DNA from: DASRIA01 sp963724065
GTDB lineage: Bacteria; Actinomycetota; Thermoleophilia; Solirubrobacterales; JBBDJG01
Length of the DNA stretch: 64,000 nt
NCBI GenBank assembly: GCA_963724065.1
Contig: CAVRTB010000004.1
Span: 186,001-250,000, forward strand
Direction: 5' to 3'
The position numbers were made by a program, and so were the translations under genes. How positions within the stretch are numbered: the first letter of the stretch is position 1; every line of letters begins with the position of its first letter. Under the pieces are notes generated by a model. That model searched no databases. It was not told the DNA's origin and was given only the letters and a program-made list of their open reading frames with translations. Positions 8,217 to 17,162 of this stretch are shown one piece after another.

Positions 8217-9388
8217 GACGGCACCTCGTCGAGGGCGAGGCCGGTGGCGACGGTCAGCTCGGCTGCCTCGATACCGTCGAGCACGCCCGGGCTCACGTCG
8301 ACCTGACCCATGCTGCGCGGCTGGACCGGCATGCCGAGCTCGGTTTCGAAGAAGGATGCGAGGCCCTCGATCGCGATGCCGGGACCGGCCATCACGGTCG
8401 CCTCCACGCGCTGGGCGTTGGGAACCGTCGTGTGGTAATACTCGATCGAGAGGCGGATCTCGTCGGCGATGCGGCGCGCGCCGGAGGAAAGCACCTCGCG
8501 TGCCTCCTCGATGATCTCGCGCTCGCCCTCGAGGCCGTCGATCGAGCGATCGAGGCCGACGTAGCGCAGCCACTCGCGCGAGTGGTCGAGGGTCAGGCCC
8601 CGCCGCTCGGCGAGCGTCGCGGCCATCGACTCGACGCCGTTCTGGAGCACGCGGTTGAAGACACAGCTCTGACCGACGCCGATCGCGAGGTTGGTGAGCC
8701 CGCCGACGTAGCAGTAGAGGGTCGCGACGTCAGGCGCCGGCGCAAGCGCAGCGGCAGACTCGACCGGCGCGACGATCTCGTTGTCGGGGCCGAACTCGGT
8801 CATCTGCGCCATCTCGGCAATGGCGAGATCCTCGGCGGCCGGTCCCGGCGGGACGTAGAGCGCGCGGATCATCGCGAAGGCGGAGAGGTCGACGAGCTCG
8901 GGCTGAAGCCCGGCCTTGCGCGCCACCGCGAGCAGGTGCTCAACGGTGTCGCGGCGGGCACCGACGACCACGACGCGCATACGGCCGCCCTCACCATCGT
9001 CGACGCGCTCCAGCACGTGGTAGTCCAGCACCGCCTGCTCGAGCGGCATCGGGAGCTCCTCCTGGGCCTGGAACCGCACGGCGGCCTCGAGCTCCTGCTC
9101 GTTGTGGATCACGGGCAGCTCGAGCACCCGCAGCGCGATCTTCTGGCTGGCGACACCGAGGCGGATGCGCTTCGGAAGGTCGTGCTCCTTGAAGAAGGCG
9201 CGGACCCGGTCGGCGAGACCGTCGACGTCGACCACCTCGCCCTCGTGGAAGAGGCCGGGGCCGAGGCTTTCGGTCGCCGCACGCACGAGCGCCGGCGAGC
9301 TGCCGGTGCTGAATTCGGCGGCCGCCAAGAAGCCGGGCTCGATGTCGAGCCCAACAACCGAACGCGTTTTGGAGTCTAGAAGTCCCAT
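8213..9388 (-). CDS. pilM: Type IV pilus actin-like ATPase PilM
   Basis: A 391-residue cytoplasmic protein of the FtsA/actin fold. It starts MGLLDSKTRSVVGLDIEPG, with the nucleotide phosphate-1 motif GLDIEPG, and continues with the SHS2-type subdomain and the C-terminal segment ATVMAGPGIAIEGL. It anchors PilN on the cytoplasmic side. ATG at 9388 is chosen by homology; the purine stretch AAGGA sits directly against it, closer than usual, so an upstream start cannot be excluded. First gene of the pilM-N-O set. Confidence 0.88.
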   Translation of the reverse strand: MGLLDSKTRSVVGLDIEPGFLAAAEFSTGSSPALVRAATESLGPGLFHEGEVVDVDGLADRVRAFFKEHDLPKRIRLGVASQKIALRVLELPVIHNEQELEAAVRFQAQEELPMPLEQAVLDYHVLERVDDGEGGRMRVVVVGARRDTVEHLLAVARKAGLQPELVDLSAFAMIRALYVPPGPAAEDLAIAEMAQMTEFGPDNEIVAPVESAAALAPAPDVATLYCYVGGLTNLAIGVGQSCVFNRVLQNGVESMAATLAERRGLTLDHSREWLRYVGLDRSIDGLEGEREIIEEAREVLSSGARRIADEIRLSIEYYHTTVPNAQRVEATVMAGPGIAIEGLASFFETELGMPVQPRSMGQVDVSPGVLDGIEAAELTVATGLALDEVPS

Positions 9389-9556
9389 TCCTTGAGAGTG
9401 GCCGGCAAGCGGTCCGGGTGACACGCACCCTGACGGCTCCCTGCCGTTTGATTCCCGCACCGTGTATCGACGCGGGGAGAGCCATCCTTTAGCGCTCGCA
9501 ATCTGGGCTTAATCTGCGCACAGACGAGCGCAACGGAGTCGTGGTTGATCAATGCA

Positions 9557-9577
9557 CCGACTGCCGACTGCCGACTG
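9557..9577. repeat. Three tandem copies of CCGACTG
   Basis: A 7-bp unit repeated three times in the 197-bp gap between pilD and pilM. The gap holds no gene I can see, and no role is evident for the repeat. Confidence 0.6.
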
Positions 9578-9585
9578 CGCCGTCC

Positions 9586-10356
9586 TCAGGACGACAGGCC
9601 GGAGATGTCGGCGTACCAGTCGATCAGCCCCGCTCCGAACAGCAGGGCGAGCATGCCGCCCAGTGCCAGGAACGGCGCAAACGGGACGCCCTGCTTGCGG
9701 GCGGCCGGGCCGTTCATGGCGATCAGCGCGATACCCACGAGCGCGCCCGCCGCGAAGCCGAGGAACAATGCGGGCCCGACCAGCTTGCCGAGGAACAGCC
9801 CCATCACGGCGGCCAGCTTCACGTCACCCATCCCCATGCCGGCGGGATAGGCGACCGCCGCGATCAGGAGGAACCCGCCGGCGGCTGCGCCGGCGATCAG
9901 GTTCTCGGGCAGGCGGCTCGGGTCCGCGATCGTCCACAGCACGAGCGCGAGCACGGCACCGGCGGCCATCAGCCGGTTGGGGATGATGCGTTGCTCGAGG
10001 TCGGTGGCCGCGGCGGCGACGAGGATCACCGCTAGCGCCAGCCCCGGCCACAGCGCGGCCTCGCGGCCGAACTTGATGCCGAGCACGACGAACGCGGCCG
10101 CCGTGACCAGCTCGACCGCCGGATAGCGCGCTGAGATGCGCATGCCGCAGTCGCGGCACCGGCCGCGCAGGAGCAGCCACGAGACGACGGGGATGTTGTC
10201 CCGCGCGCGGATCGTCGTCTCGCAACCGGGACAGCGCGAGCGCGGCTTGACGATCGACTCGCGCCGGGGAAGCCGATAGGCGAGCACGTTCACGAAACTC
10301 CCGAACGCCGCGCCGCACGCGCCCAGCAGGACCAGCTCGCCGGCGGTCGCCTCCAC
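9586..10356 (-). CDS. pilD: Prepilin leader peptidase / N-methyltransferase
   Basis: A 256-residue polytopic membrane protein that cleaves and methylates prepilins. The N-terminal methylase domain has the two zinc CxxC pairs CPGC and CRDC (about residues 43-72). The peptidase domain has the catalytic aspartates in ATDLEQRIIPN and in GMGMGDVKL (the GxGD motif). GTG at 10356 begins two bases after the stop of the upstream pilin gene. Both pilins next door are likely substrates. Confidence 0.95.
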   Translation of the reverse strand: MEATAGELVLLGACGAAFGSFVNVLAYRLPRRESIVKPRSRCPGCETTIRARDNIPVVSWLLLRGRCRDCGMRISARYPAVELVTAAAFVVLGIKFGREAALWPGLALAVILVAAAATDLEQRIIPNRLMAAGAVLALVLWTIADPSRLPENLIAGAAAGGFLLIAAVAYPAGMGMGDVKLAAVMGLFLGKLVGPALFLGFAAGALVGIALIAMNGPAARKQGVPFAPFLALGGMLALLFGAGLIDWYADISGLSS

Positions 10357-10358
10357 TG

Positions 10359-10808
10359 CTACCAGATCCCGCCGGCCTTGCAGCCGCCGGTGGCCGCGGG
10401 CGAGCAGGTCCGATCGATCGTCCCGGTCGGTAGCCGGTGTACGCGGAACGTCACCGGGGCCGTCGACGTCGACGCGCTCTCGATCTCGAACTCGTTGCCG
10501 GTCGCGGAGATGATCGCCAGGGCGGGAGCGTCCTTGAGCGAGGTCTGCTCGACCTCGAGGTCTGCCCGGGTGACGCCGGCGTAGGTCTTGTGCTCCACGA
10601 AGTAGGACTCCATCGCGGTCTGCGCCGAACGCGCGTGCGTCTTTGCGTCCGCGTCGTGCGCCTTGTTCTGCTGGGTCGTGAACGCGGCGATCACGATCGC
10701 GGCCAGCAGCCCGATGATGATCAGGACGACCAGCAGCTCGATCAGCGTGACCGCGCGCTCCTCCCTGTGAAGGCGCGGCACCGTCGTTCTTAGACGCGAT
10801 GCCTTCAT
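10359..10808 (-). CDS. Type IV pilin-like protein with Ala at -1
   Basis: A 149-residue prepilin with a basic leader and the class III signal RAVTLIELLVVLIIIGLLAA (about residues 19-38), followed by an alpha1-C helix and a C-terminal domain. The cleavage position reads A-VTLIE rather than the usual G-FTLIE. The C-terminus RTC...GGC...GGIW mirrors the major pilin next door, suggesting a shared disulfide-closed D-loop. Start ATG at 10808. Likely a minor pilin or second pilin of the same filament. Confidence 0.87.
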   Translation of the reverse strand: MKASRLRTTVPRLHREERAVTLIELLVVLIIIGLLAAIVIAAFTTQQNKAHDADAKTHARSAQTAMESYFVEHKTYAGVTRADLEVEQTSLKDAPALAIISATGNEFEIESASTSTAPVTFRVHRLPTGTIDRTCSPAATGGCKAGGIW

Positions 10809-10884
10809 TCGATCATCTATCGGTCGCGGTTTTGTGCGTCTTGACAGGCCGTCCGCGCGATGCAGGATCCTTGCCGGAATGCGA

Positions 10885-10912
10885 AAAGGGCGGGCCCGGA
10901 GGCCCGCCCTTT
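10885..10912 (-). terminator. Strong hairpin between the two pilin genes
   Basis: Two 12-nt arms are perfectly complementary around a 4-nt loop, beginning with AAA and ending with TTT, 27 bases past the major pilin stop. In position it can end most transcripts after the major pilin and let some continue into the minor pilin and pilD, a common way to set pilin ratios. The attenuation role is inferred. Confidence 0.75.
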
Positions 10913-10938
10913 CGAGACGACTACGGCTTTCCCGGGTG

Positions 10939-11391
10939 CTACCAGGTGCCGCCGCTGGTCGCTGAGCAACCGCCCTTGTCGGCAGAGCCGGTGGCGCAGG
11001 TGCGGGACGTGGTGCCCGCGGCCGCGCGGGCCAGGACGAACGTCGCCGCGTTCGAGTCACGGTTGGACGTGACGGTGACCGTGTACGTGTTCGAGCCGGA
11101 GCTGACGGCCAGGCGTGCGCCCGCGTCATTCAGCGTGGGCTCGATCGACCGCAGGGTCGCAAGCGTGCACGCCGCGTACGAGCCGTTGTTGTCGGTCGCG
11201 CAGGTCTCGAACGCCTCGGCCGCGGTGACGGCCGTGGACTTCGCCTCTGCGTCGTTGCCCTTGCTCCGCTGGTTCAGGAACGAGGGGATGGCGATCGCGG
11301 CAAGGATGCCGATGATGAGAATCACGACCAGGAGCTCGATCAGGGTGAAACCCTTCTCGCTCTGGGCGCGCTCGCGGAGCTTCCGCAACAT
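10939..11391 (-). CDS. pilA: Major type IV pilin
   Basis: A 150-residue prepilin with leader MLRKLRERAQSEKG and the canonical cleavage site G-FTLIELLVVILIIGILAA. Glu at +5 is present. The C-terminal domain contains CATDN and CTLAT cysteines, then RTC...GGC...GGTW at the end. The start ATG follows a GAGGAG ribosome site by six bases, the strongest in this operon. A strong hairpin follows the gene. These points suggest that this is the abundant subunit. Confidence 0.93.
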   Translation of the reverse strand: MLRKLRERAQSEKGFTLIELLVVILIIGILAAIAIPSFLNQRSKGNDAEAKSTAVTAAEAFETCATDNNGSYAACTLATLRSIEPTLNDAGARLAVSSGSNTYTVTVTSNRDSNAATFVLARAAAGTTSRTCATGSADKGGCSATSGGTW

Positions 11392-11574
11392 GTTGAACTC
11401 CTCTTGTTTGGGGGCTGTTTACTGCTGGGGTTGGAACCAGATCCCGGCAACATGGGAGGCGCTGATGAAGCGGGGGGCTCCGGCGCCCTCAGACTCGGCG
11501 TCCGCCCCCGGGTGCGGGAGCGGGCGCCGAGCCTGAACCTGACGCTCGGTTTATCGGCGGCTCGTCGCGGTGCT

Positions 11575-12918
11575 TTAGGCCCAGGCGTCGATTTGGACGC
11601 CGTTTCCCGCGGCGGCGCCCGACGACGCCGGGTCGCGCGACGACCCGGGCGCCAATGCGGCGCGCAGCCCGCCGAGATTGGGCAGGGCGCGCATGAACCG
11701 ATCGCGCAGCCTGCTCCCGAGCGCGGGGCTGTAGAGGTGCACGGCCATGAAGGCCAGCAGCGGGAGCGACCACGCGAGGTACACGGCGCTGTGGACCGTG
11801 TAGGCCGGGATCGCGGAAAAGGTCTCGGCGAGGCTCGTCTGGACGAGGAACGCGATCGAGACGAGTGCCGCGACCACGGGTACGCCGCGCACGGTCAGCG
11901 CTTCCCATGCGAGGAAGGCGGACAGGAACGGCAGGTGGTAGTAGGGGTTGTCGAAAGGATCGAGCACGCAGCGCAGCAGCAACGCGAAGGCGAGCACCAG
12001 CAGCGGATCGGTCGCGGACAGCCGCCTGCGCCGCAGAATCAGCGGCACAGTCAGCAGCAGCGCAGAGATCACGATCAGCTTCTTGGCGACACCCGCCACG
12101 AACGGTGGCACGGGTCGCACGCTCACCACGCTGCGTCCGTCAACAGGACGGATGCGGACCTGCTTGGTGGGGGTGAACGGGTACCAGGCGCTGTACGGGC
12201 TCGCAGGCTGCCAGCTCGTCACCGGAATGCTGCCGGCGTACTTCTGCGCGTCGACGTAGCGGCCGGGATCGCTCAGGAAGGACGGCGCCGTGACGGCAAG
12301 GCCCGTGAGCAGCAGCGTCGCGGCGAACCTCCGTCGCGGCAACTGGTAGACGAACACCGCGAGGACCATCGGCCCCACGATCACGAGCGCCCACTGCTTG
12401 GTGGTCAGCGCCAGCGCGAACAGGATCGCGGCGAGCACGCCCCGGCGCCGCATTGCGGCGATCATCGCGCCGGTGCACAGGGCCGCCCCGAGCATCTCCT
12501 CCGGATGCCCGAAGCGAAGGGCCTTCACGACGAGTGGGTTTGCCACGAGCAGCACGGCCGCCAGCACGCACACGTATGCCGGCTGGCCGGCACGGCGCAT
12601 CATCCGCGCGACCACGACGGCGAGCGCCGCGGAAGCCAACAGGCAGGCAACCGCGCCCCACCGGTAGCGGTCGAGCATCGAAGCGTCACCGAGGTTCGCG
12701 GCGAGCACGAACGGCACGCGCGCGAGCATCGCGAACGGGCCCATCAGGGCAGGGTGGGTGAGGAAGTCGTGCACGTCACCGCGGCTCAGCGCCTCGAACC
12801 CCGGCGCCGCGTCCGCCTCGTAATCGCCGACCGAGCCGTAGCGCGCGACGATTCCCGTGGCGAGCAGGGCCAGGGCGCCGAAGCCGGCAAAGTTGACCAC
12901 ACGCCTACTCATGAGCAT
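11575..12918 (-). CDS. Polytopic membrane protein, GT-C glycosyltransferase-like
   Basis: A 447-residue protein with about ten hydrophobic helices. It has a first-loop acidic motif (YEADAAPGFEALSRGD) and a short soluble C-terminal tail rich in Ala/Gly/Ser. The topology resembles GT-C/DUF2029 mannosyltransferases that use polyprenyl-phosphate sugars, but I cannot name the donor. It sits between pilC and pilA, so pilin or envelope glycosylation is a reasonable guess. ATG 12918 is chosen because GGAGG lies eight bases upstream; TTG at 12924 and ATG at 12912 are alternatives. Confidence 0.7.
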   Translation of the reverse strand: MLMSRRVVNFAGFGALALLATGIVARYGSVGDYEADAAPGFEALSRGDVHDFLTHPALMGPFAMLARVPFVLAANLGDASMLDRYRWGAVACLLASAALAVVVARMMRRAGQPAYVCVLAAVLLVANPLVVKALRFGHPEEMLGAALCTGAMIAAMRRRGVLAAILFALALTTKQWALVIVGPMVLAVFVYQLPRRRFAATLLLTGLAVTAPSFLSDPGRYVDAQKYAGSIPVTSWQPASPYSAWYPFTPTKQVRIRPVDGRSVVSVRPVPPFVAGVAKKLIVISALLLTVPLILRRRRLSATDPLLVLAFALLLRCVLDPFDNPYYHLPFLSAFLAWEALTVRGVPVVAALVSIAFLVQTSLAETFSAIPAYTVHSAVYLAWSLPLLAFMAVHLYSPALGSRLRDRFMRALPNLGGLRAALAPGSSRDPASSGAAAGNGVQIDAWA

Positions 12919-12951
12919 CGACAAGGCCTCCAGAGCGCCGCGTGAGGAGCG

Positions 12952-14166
12952 CTACTGGATCTTGTCGTAGAGCTGGAATAGCGGCAGGTACATCGAGACC
13001 ACGATGAACCCCACGATCCCGCCGACGAGCATGATCATCACCGGCTCGAGGATGGATGTGAGCGCCTTGATCACGGCCGCGACCTCGTCCTCGTAGAAGT
13101 CGGCGACCTTGGCGAGCATGCCGTCCAGGTTTCCCGTCTCCTCGCCGACGCCGACCATGTGGGCGACCATCGTCGGGAACATGTTGCTCTTGCGCAGGGG
13201 CTCGGCGATCGTGCCTCCGCGCTGGACGGAGAGCTTGACCTCCTCCATCGCCTTCTCCATGTGCGAGTTGCCCGCGGTCTTGGCGGTGATGTCGATCGCC
13301 TGGAGCAGCGGCACGCCGGCGTGGACGAGCCCGGAGAAGGTCCGCGACCAGCGCGCCAGCGCGATCTTGTGGATCACGTCGCCGATCTTCGCGGGGATCT
13401 TCAGCCGGATCTTGTCCCACTGCCAACGTCCCCACGAGCTTGCCTTCCACCTCTTGATGCCGATCACGAGGGCGACCGAGCCGCCGATGATCAGGTACCA
13501 CTGGCCGCGCAGAGCCTTGGACATGCCGACGCTGATTTTCGTGATGAAGGGGAGCTCCCCGTTGAAATCGGCGAAGACCTCCTCGAACACCGGGATCAGG
13601 AAGGCGACCAGGGCGAGCAGCACGACGAGCGCGAAGATGCCGATCATCATCGGGTAAGCCATCGCCGCGCGCACCTGGCGCCGCAGCGAGTCCTGCTTCT
13701 CCATCTGGTCCGCGACGCGCTCGAGGGACTCCTCGAGCATACCCGCGCTCTCGCCGGTGCGGGTCATCGCGACGTAGAGCTCGTTGAAGGCGGCCGGATG
13801 CTTCTCGAGCGAGTCCGCCATCGAGATCCCGGCCTCGATGTCTTGGCGCACCTCGCCCAGGATCTGCTTGAGCCTGTCGTTCTCGGTGGTGTCCTCGAGG
13901 ACGTGGAAGCAGCGCAGGATCGACATGCCCGACGCGACCATGGTCGCGAGCTGGCGCGTCATCACGGTCAGCTCCTGCGCCTTGATGCGACGGAAGCGCT
14001 CGAGCAGGTCCTGGCTCGTGAGGCCGGTCTTGTTCTCGTTGATGTCGAGAACGATCAGGCCGCGCTCGCGCAGCTGGTCGGTGACGGACTGCTTCGACTC
14101 CGCCTCGACCTCGCCCCGCGCGGGAACGCCCGCGAGGTCGACCGCCTTGAAAGTGAACGTGGCCAT
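12952..14166 (-). CDS. pilC: Type IV pilus inner-membrane platform protein PilC
   Basis: A 404-residue protein with two T2SF (GspF) domains, at about 68-190 and 270-393. Each is a cytoplasmic helical bundle followed by membrane helices; three or four helices are evident. The repeated motif begins TRQLATMVASGMSILR and ARWSRTFSGLVHAGVPLL. PilC couples the PilB and PilT motors to pilin insertion. Length and motif order are normal. It follows pilT by 15 bases. Confidence 0.95.
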   Translation of the reverse strand: MATFTFKAVDLAGVPARGEVEAESKQSVTDQLRERGLIVLDINENKTGLTSQDLLERFRRIKAQELTVMTRQLATMVASGMSILRCFHVLEDTTENDRLKQILGEVRQDIEAGISMADSLEKHPAAFNELYVAMTRTGESAGMLEESLERVADQMEKQDSLRRQVRAAMAYPMMIGIFALVVLLALVAFLIPVFEEVFADFNGELPFITKISVGMSKALRGQWYLIIGGSVALVIGIKRWKASSWGRWQWDKIRLKIPAKIGDVIHKIALARWSRTFSGLVHAGVPLLQAIDITAKTAGNSHMEKAMEEVKLSVQRGGTIAEPLRKSNMFPTMVAHMVGVGEETGNLDGMLAKVADFYEDEVAAVIKALTSILEPVMIMLVGGIVGFIVVSMYLPLFQLYDKIQ

Positions 14167-14181
14167 CCGGAAGGTTGCGGC

Positions 14182-15261
14182 CTACGCGGCCCTCATGCCG
14201 GTGCCGAGCAGCCTGCGCAGCTCTTCGGGCGTGCTCGATCGCGACTCCGCGAGCTCACGCGTGATCTTGCCGGCGCGGACGAGCTGCGCCAGGCACGAGT
14301 CCATCGACTGCATGCCCTGCGCGGCGCCGGTCTGGAGAACGGAGTGGATCTGGTGGGTCTTGCCCTCGCGAATCAGATTCCGCACAGCGGCGTTCAGCAC
14401 CAGCACCTCGGTGGCCGCGACGCGGCCGGAGCCGTCGGCGGTCGGCAGGAGCTGCTGCGTGACGACGCCCTGCAGCGCGACCGACAGCTGCACCCGCACC
14501 TGCTGCTGCTGGTGCGGCGGGAACACGTCGATCACGCGGTCAATCGTCCCGGGCGCGTCCTGGGTGTGCAGCGTCGCGAACACGAGGTGCCCGGTCTCGG
14601 CCGCGGTCAACGCGGTCGAGATCGTCTCGAGGTCGCGCATCTCGCCGACGAGAATCACGTCGGGGTCTTGGCGAAGAGCTGCCTTGAGCCCGAGCGAGAA
14701 GCTCTGCGCGTCGTTGCCGATCTCGCGCTGGTTCACCACGCACTTCTGGTGGCGGTGCAGGAACTCGATCGGGTCCTCGATCGTAAGGATGTGCTGCTTG
14801 CGCGACTTGTTGATCTCATCGATCATCGCCGCGAGCGATGTGGACTTGCCCGAACCGGTCGGGCCCGTGACGAGCACGAAGCCACGCGGCTTCTTCACCA
14901 TGTCGTGGATCACGGCCGGCAGACCGAGCTGATCGACCGACTTGATCTCCGAGGGGATCAGGCGGAAGGCGGCGCCGATCGATGCGCGCTGCATGTACGC
15001 GTTGACCCTGAACCGGCCGTGGCGCGGCACCGAGTACGAGAAGTCGACCTGCCACTCCTCCTCGAGCTTCTTGCGCTGGTCGTTCGAAAGGATGCTGTAG
15101 ACGATGTCGCGTGTGTCCTTGGACGACAGCTGCGGGTAGTTCTCGAGCTCACGGATGTCGCCGCGCACGCGCACCATCGGCGGCAGGCCGGTGGTGAGGT
15201 GCAAGTCCGAGGCGTTCAGCTCGACCGTCGTCTTGAGGACTTCTGCGAAATCGATCTCCAT
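14182..15261 (-). CDS. pilT: Pilus retraction ATPase PilT
   Basis: A 359-residue hexameric motor ATPase. N-terminal PAS-like domain (1-100) starts MEIDFAEVLKTTVELNASDL. The RecA-like core has Walker A GPTGSGKST, an Asp box, Walker B LVGEMRDLETI and the His box HLVFATLHTQDA. The Arg-rich C-terminal region contains AAVRNLIREGKTHQI, the PilT-type signature, which separates it from PilB. ATG 15261 has GGAG five to six bases upstream and lies 8 bases after the pilB stop, so the two motors are cotranscribed. Confidence 0.95.
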   Translation of the reverse strand: MEIDFAEVLKTTVELNASDLHLTTGLPPMVRVRGDIRELENYPQLSSKDTRDIVYSILSNDQRKKLEEEWQVDFSYSVPRHGRFRVNAYMQRASIGAAFRLIPSEIKSVDQLGLPAVIHDMVKKPRGFVLVTGPTGSGKSTSLAAMIDEINKSRKQHILTIEDPIEFLHRHQKCVVNQREIGNDAQSFSLGLKAALRQDPDVILVGEMRDLETISTALTAAETGHLVFATLHTQDAPGTIDRVIDVFPPHQQQQVRVQLSVALQGVVTQQLLPTADGSGRVAATEVLVLNAAVRNLIREGKTHQIHSVLQTGAAQGMQSMDSCLAQLVRAGKITRELAESRSSTPEELRRLLGTGMRAA

Positions 15262-15269
15262 GTTCACTC

Positions 15270-17162
15270 CTAATCGGCAGCCAGCGCCGAACCCGTAATC
15301 CTGGCCACTTCCTGGATCGAGGTGATCCCCATCCGGAACTTGTCCACGCCGTCCTCCTGGAGGGTGCGCATGCCTTCGGCAACCGCGAGGTCGCGGATCT
15401 TGTCCGCGGAGGCGCGCTCGATCGCGAGCTCGCGGATCCCCTTGGTGAGCGTCATCGCCTCGTAGAGGCCGACGCGGCCCTTGTAGCCCGAGAAGCTGCA
15501 CCGCTTGCAACCCTTGGGTCCCTGGGCCTCGACGTCGTGGTCGATGCCGAAGCTGCGCAGCGCGTCGGCCCGGATCGTCACGGGCTCCTTGCACTGGGAG
15601 CACAGCAGCCGGGCGAGGCGCTGCGACACGACGCAGTCGAGCGCGGAAGCGGTCAAGAAGGGCTCGACTCCCATCTCGGTGAGCCGCGAGACGGCCGTCG
15701 GAGCGTCGTTGGTGTGCAAGGTCGACAGCACGAGGTGACCGGTCAGTGCGGACTCGATCGCGATCTGCGCGGTCTCCTTGTCACGGATCTCCCCGACCAT
15801 GATCACGTCCGGGTCCGAGCGCACGATCGAGCGCAGCCCCGAGGAGAAGGTGAGGCCTGCCTTGAGGTTGACCTGGACCTGCGTGAGCCCGGGGATCTGG
15901 TACTCGACCGGATCCTCGATCGTGATGATGTTGCGCTCGGGGGAGTTGATCTGGTTGAGCGCCGCGTAAAGGCTGGTGGTCTTGCCCGAGCCTGTCGGGC
16001 CCGTCACGAACGTCGCGCCGTAGGAGCGCGTGAAGGAGTTGCGGAAGCGCTCGAGCGTGTCCTCCTGCATGCCGAGCCGCTCGAGGCCGATCAGCGCCTG
16101 CTCCTTGTCGAGGATTCGCAGGACCACCTTCTCGCCCTTTACCGAGGGGAGAGAGGCCATGCGGATGTCGATGGGGTGTCCCCCGACCGTCAGCCCGACG
16201 CGGCCGTCCTGCGGGAGGCGCTTCTCCGCGATGTCGAGGCTCGCCATGATCTTCAGGCGCGAGGTGACGCCCGCGACCATCCGGCGCGGGACGGTGGTGG
16301 CGTCGTGGAGGATGCCGTCCACGCGGTAGCGCACCTTCATGTCCTTGCCCTCGGGCTCGAAGTGGATGTCCGAGGCGCCCTCCTCGATCCCCTGCGCGAT
16401 CACGCCGTTCACGAGCTTGATGACGGGCGCGTCGCCTGCGGACTCGCGGATCTCGGTGATCTCGCCGGCCGCCAGGCCCTCCTCCTCGTCCTCCTCGATT
16501 GCCTCGGCGATCGAGGAGTCGAGCCTCGTGGCGTTCGAGACCGCGCTGTCGATGTCTTCAGCGGATGCGACCGCCGGCCGCACGTCGAGGCCGGTCATGA
16601 TCGAGATGTCGTCGACGGCCCGCACGTTGGTCGGGTCCGACATCGCGACGAGCAGGGTGTCGTCGCCGACGAACGCGACCGGGATCGCGCCGTAACGCTT
16701 GGCAGCCTGGCTCGGGATCAGGTTCATCGCGCCGAGGTCGATCTCGAACGCGTTCAGGTCGAGGTGATCGAGGCCGAAGCGCTCCGACGTCGCGCGGGCG
16801 AGCTGGTCGCTCGTGATCGCCTGGCCCTGGAGCAGAACCTGCTCCGGGGTCATGCCGTTGGACCGCGCCTCGGTGATCGCCTTGTCGACGGCCTCCTGGC
16901 TCGCGTAGCCGAGCTCGACGATGTGGTCGGTGATGAACCGCCCCGAGCCGCCGCGGCGGCGCGGCGGGGTAAGCCCCGCCCGTTCACCGGCACGTCGGTC
17001 GCCGGCCTCCGCGTCCGGGGGCGTGGGCACGCCGGCGCCGGCCTCGCCGTTCAGCGCGCCGTTGGCCGGCTGGGCCGGCGGCATCCCTGGGCCCGTCGAT
17101 TCCGGTCCCCCGGGTGCGGGCCTCAGCGTGCCTGTGGTGTCAGTGCTCTCCGGTTGCGCCAC
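15270..17162 (-). CDS. pilB: Pilus extension ATPase PilB
   Basis: A 630-residue motor ATPase. After a Pro/Gly-rich tail (1-70) comes a MshE/T2SSE N-terminal domain (about 75-230), a form that binds cyclic di-GMP in some homologues. The ATPase core then shows Walker A GPTGSGKTT, VGEIRDKETA, HLVLSTLHTNDA, and the zinc tetracysteine CSQC...CKRC. GTG at 17162 gives a 23-nt overlap with aroE; a downstream ATG at residue 27 is possible because the first residues are low complexity. Confidence 0.94.
   Translation of the reverse strand: MAQPESTDTTGTLRPAPGGPESTGPGMPPAQPANGALNGEAGAGVPTPPDAEAGDRRAGERAGLTPPRRRGGSGRFITDHIVELGYASQEAVDKAITEARSNGMTPEQVLLQGQAITSDQLARATSERFGLDHLDLNAFEIDLGAMNLIPSQAAKRYGAIPVAFVGDDTLLVAMSDPTNVRAVDDISIMTGLDVRPAVASAEDIDSAVSNATRLDSSIAEAIEEDEEEGLAAGEITEIRESAGDAPVIKLVNGVIAQGIEEGASDIHFEPEGKDMKVRYRVDGILHDATTVPRRMVAGVTSRLKIMASLDIAEKRLPQDGRVGLTVGGHPIDIRMASLPSVKGEKVVLRILDKEQALIGLERLGMQEDTLERFRNSFTRSYGATFVTGPTGSGKTTSLYAALNQINSPERNIITIEDPVEYQIPGLTQVQVNLKAGLTFSSGLRSIVRSDPDVIMVGEIRDKETAQIAIESALTGHLVLSTLHTNDAPTAVSRLTEMGVEPFLTASALDCVVSQRLARLLCSQCKEPVTIRADALRSFGIDHDVEAQGPKGCKRCSFSGYKGRVGLYEAMTLTKGIRELAIERASADKIRDLAVAEGMRTLQEDGVDKFRMGITSIQEVARITGSALAAD

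Noticed and set aside
13159..15273. A 704-codon plus-strand frame
   Set aside because: It lies opposite pilC and pilT, which have clear motifs. It has no domain and no ribosome site.
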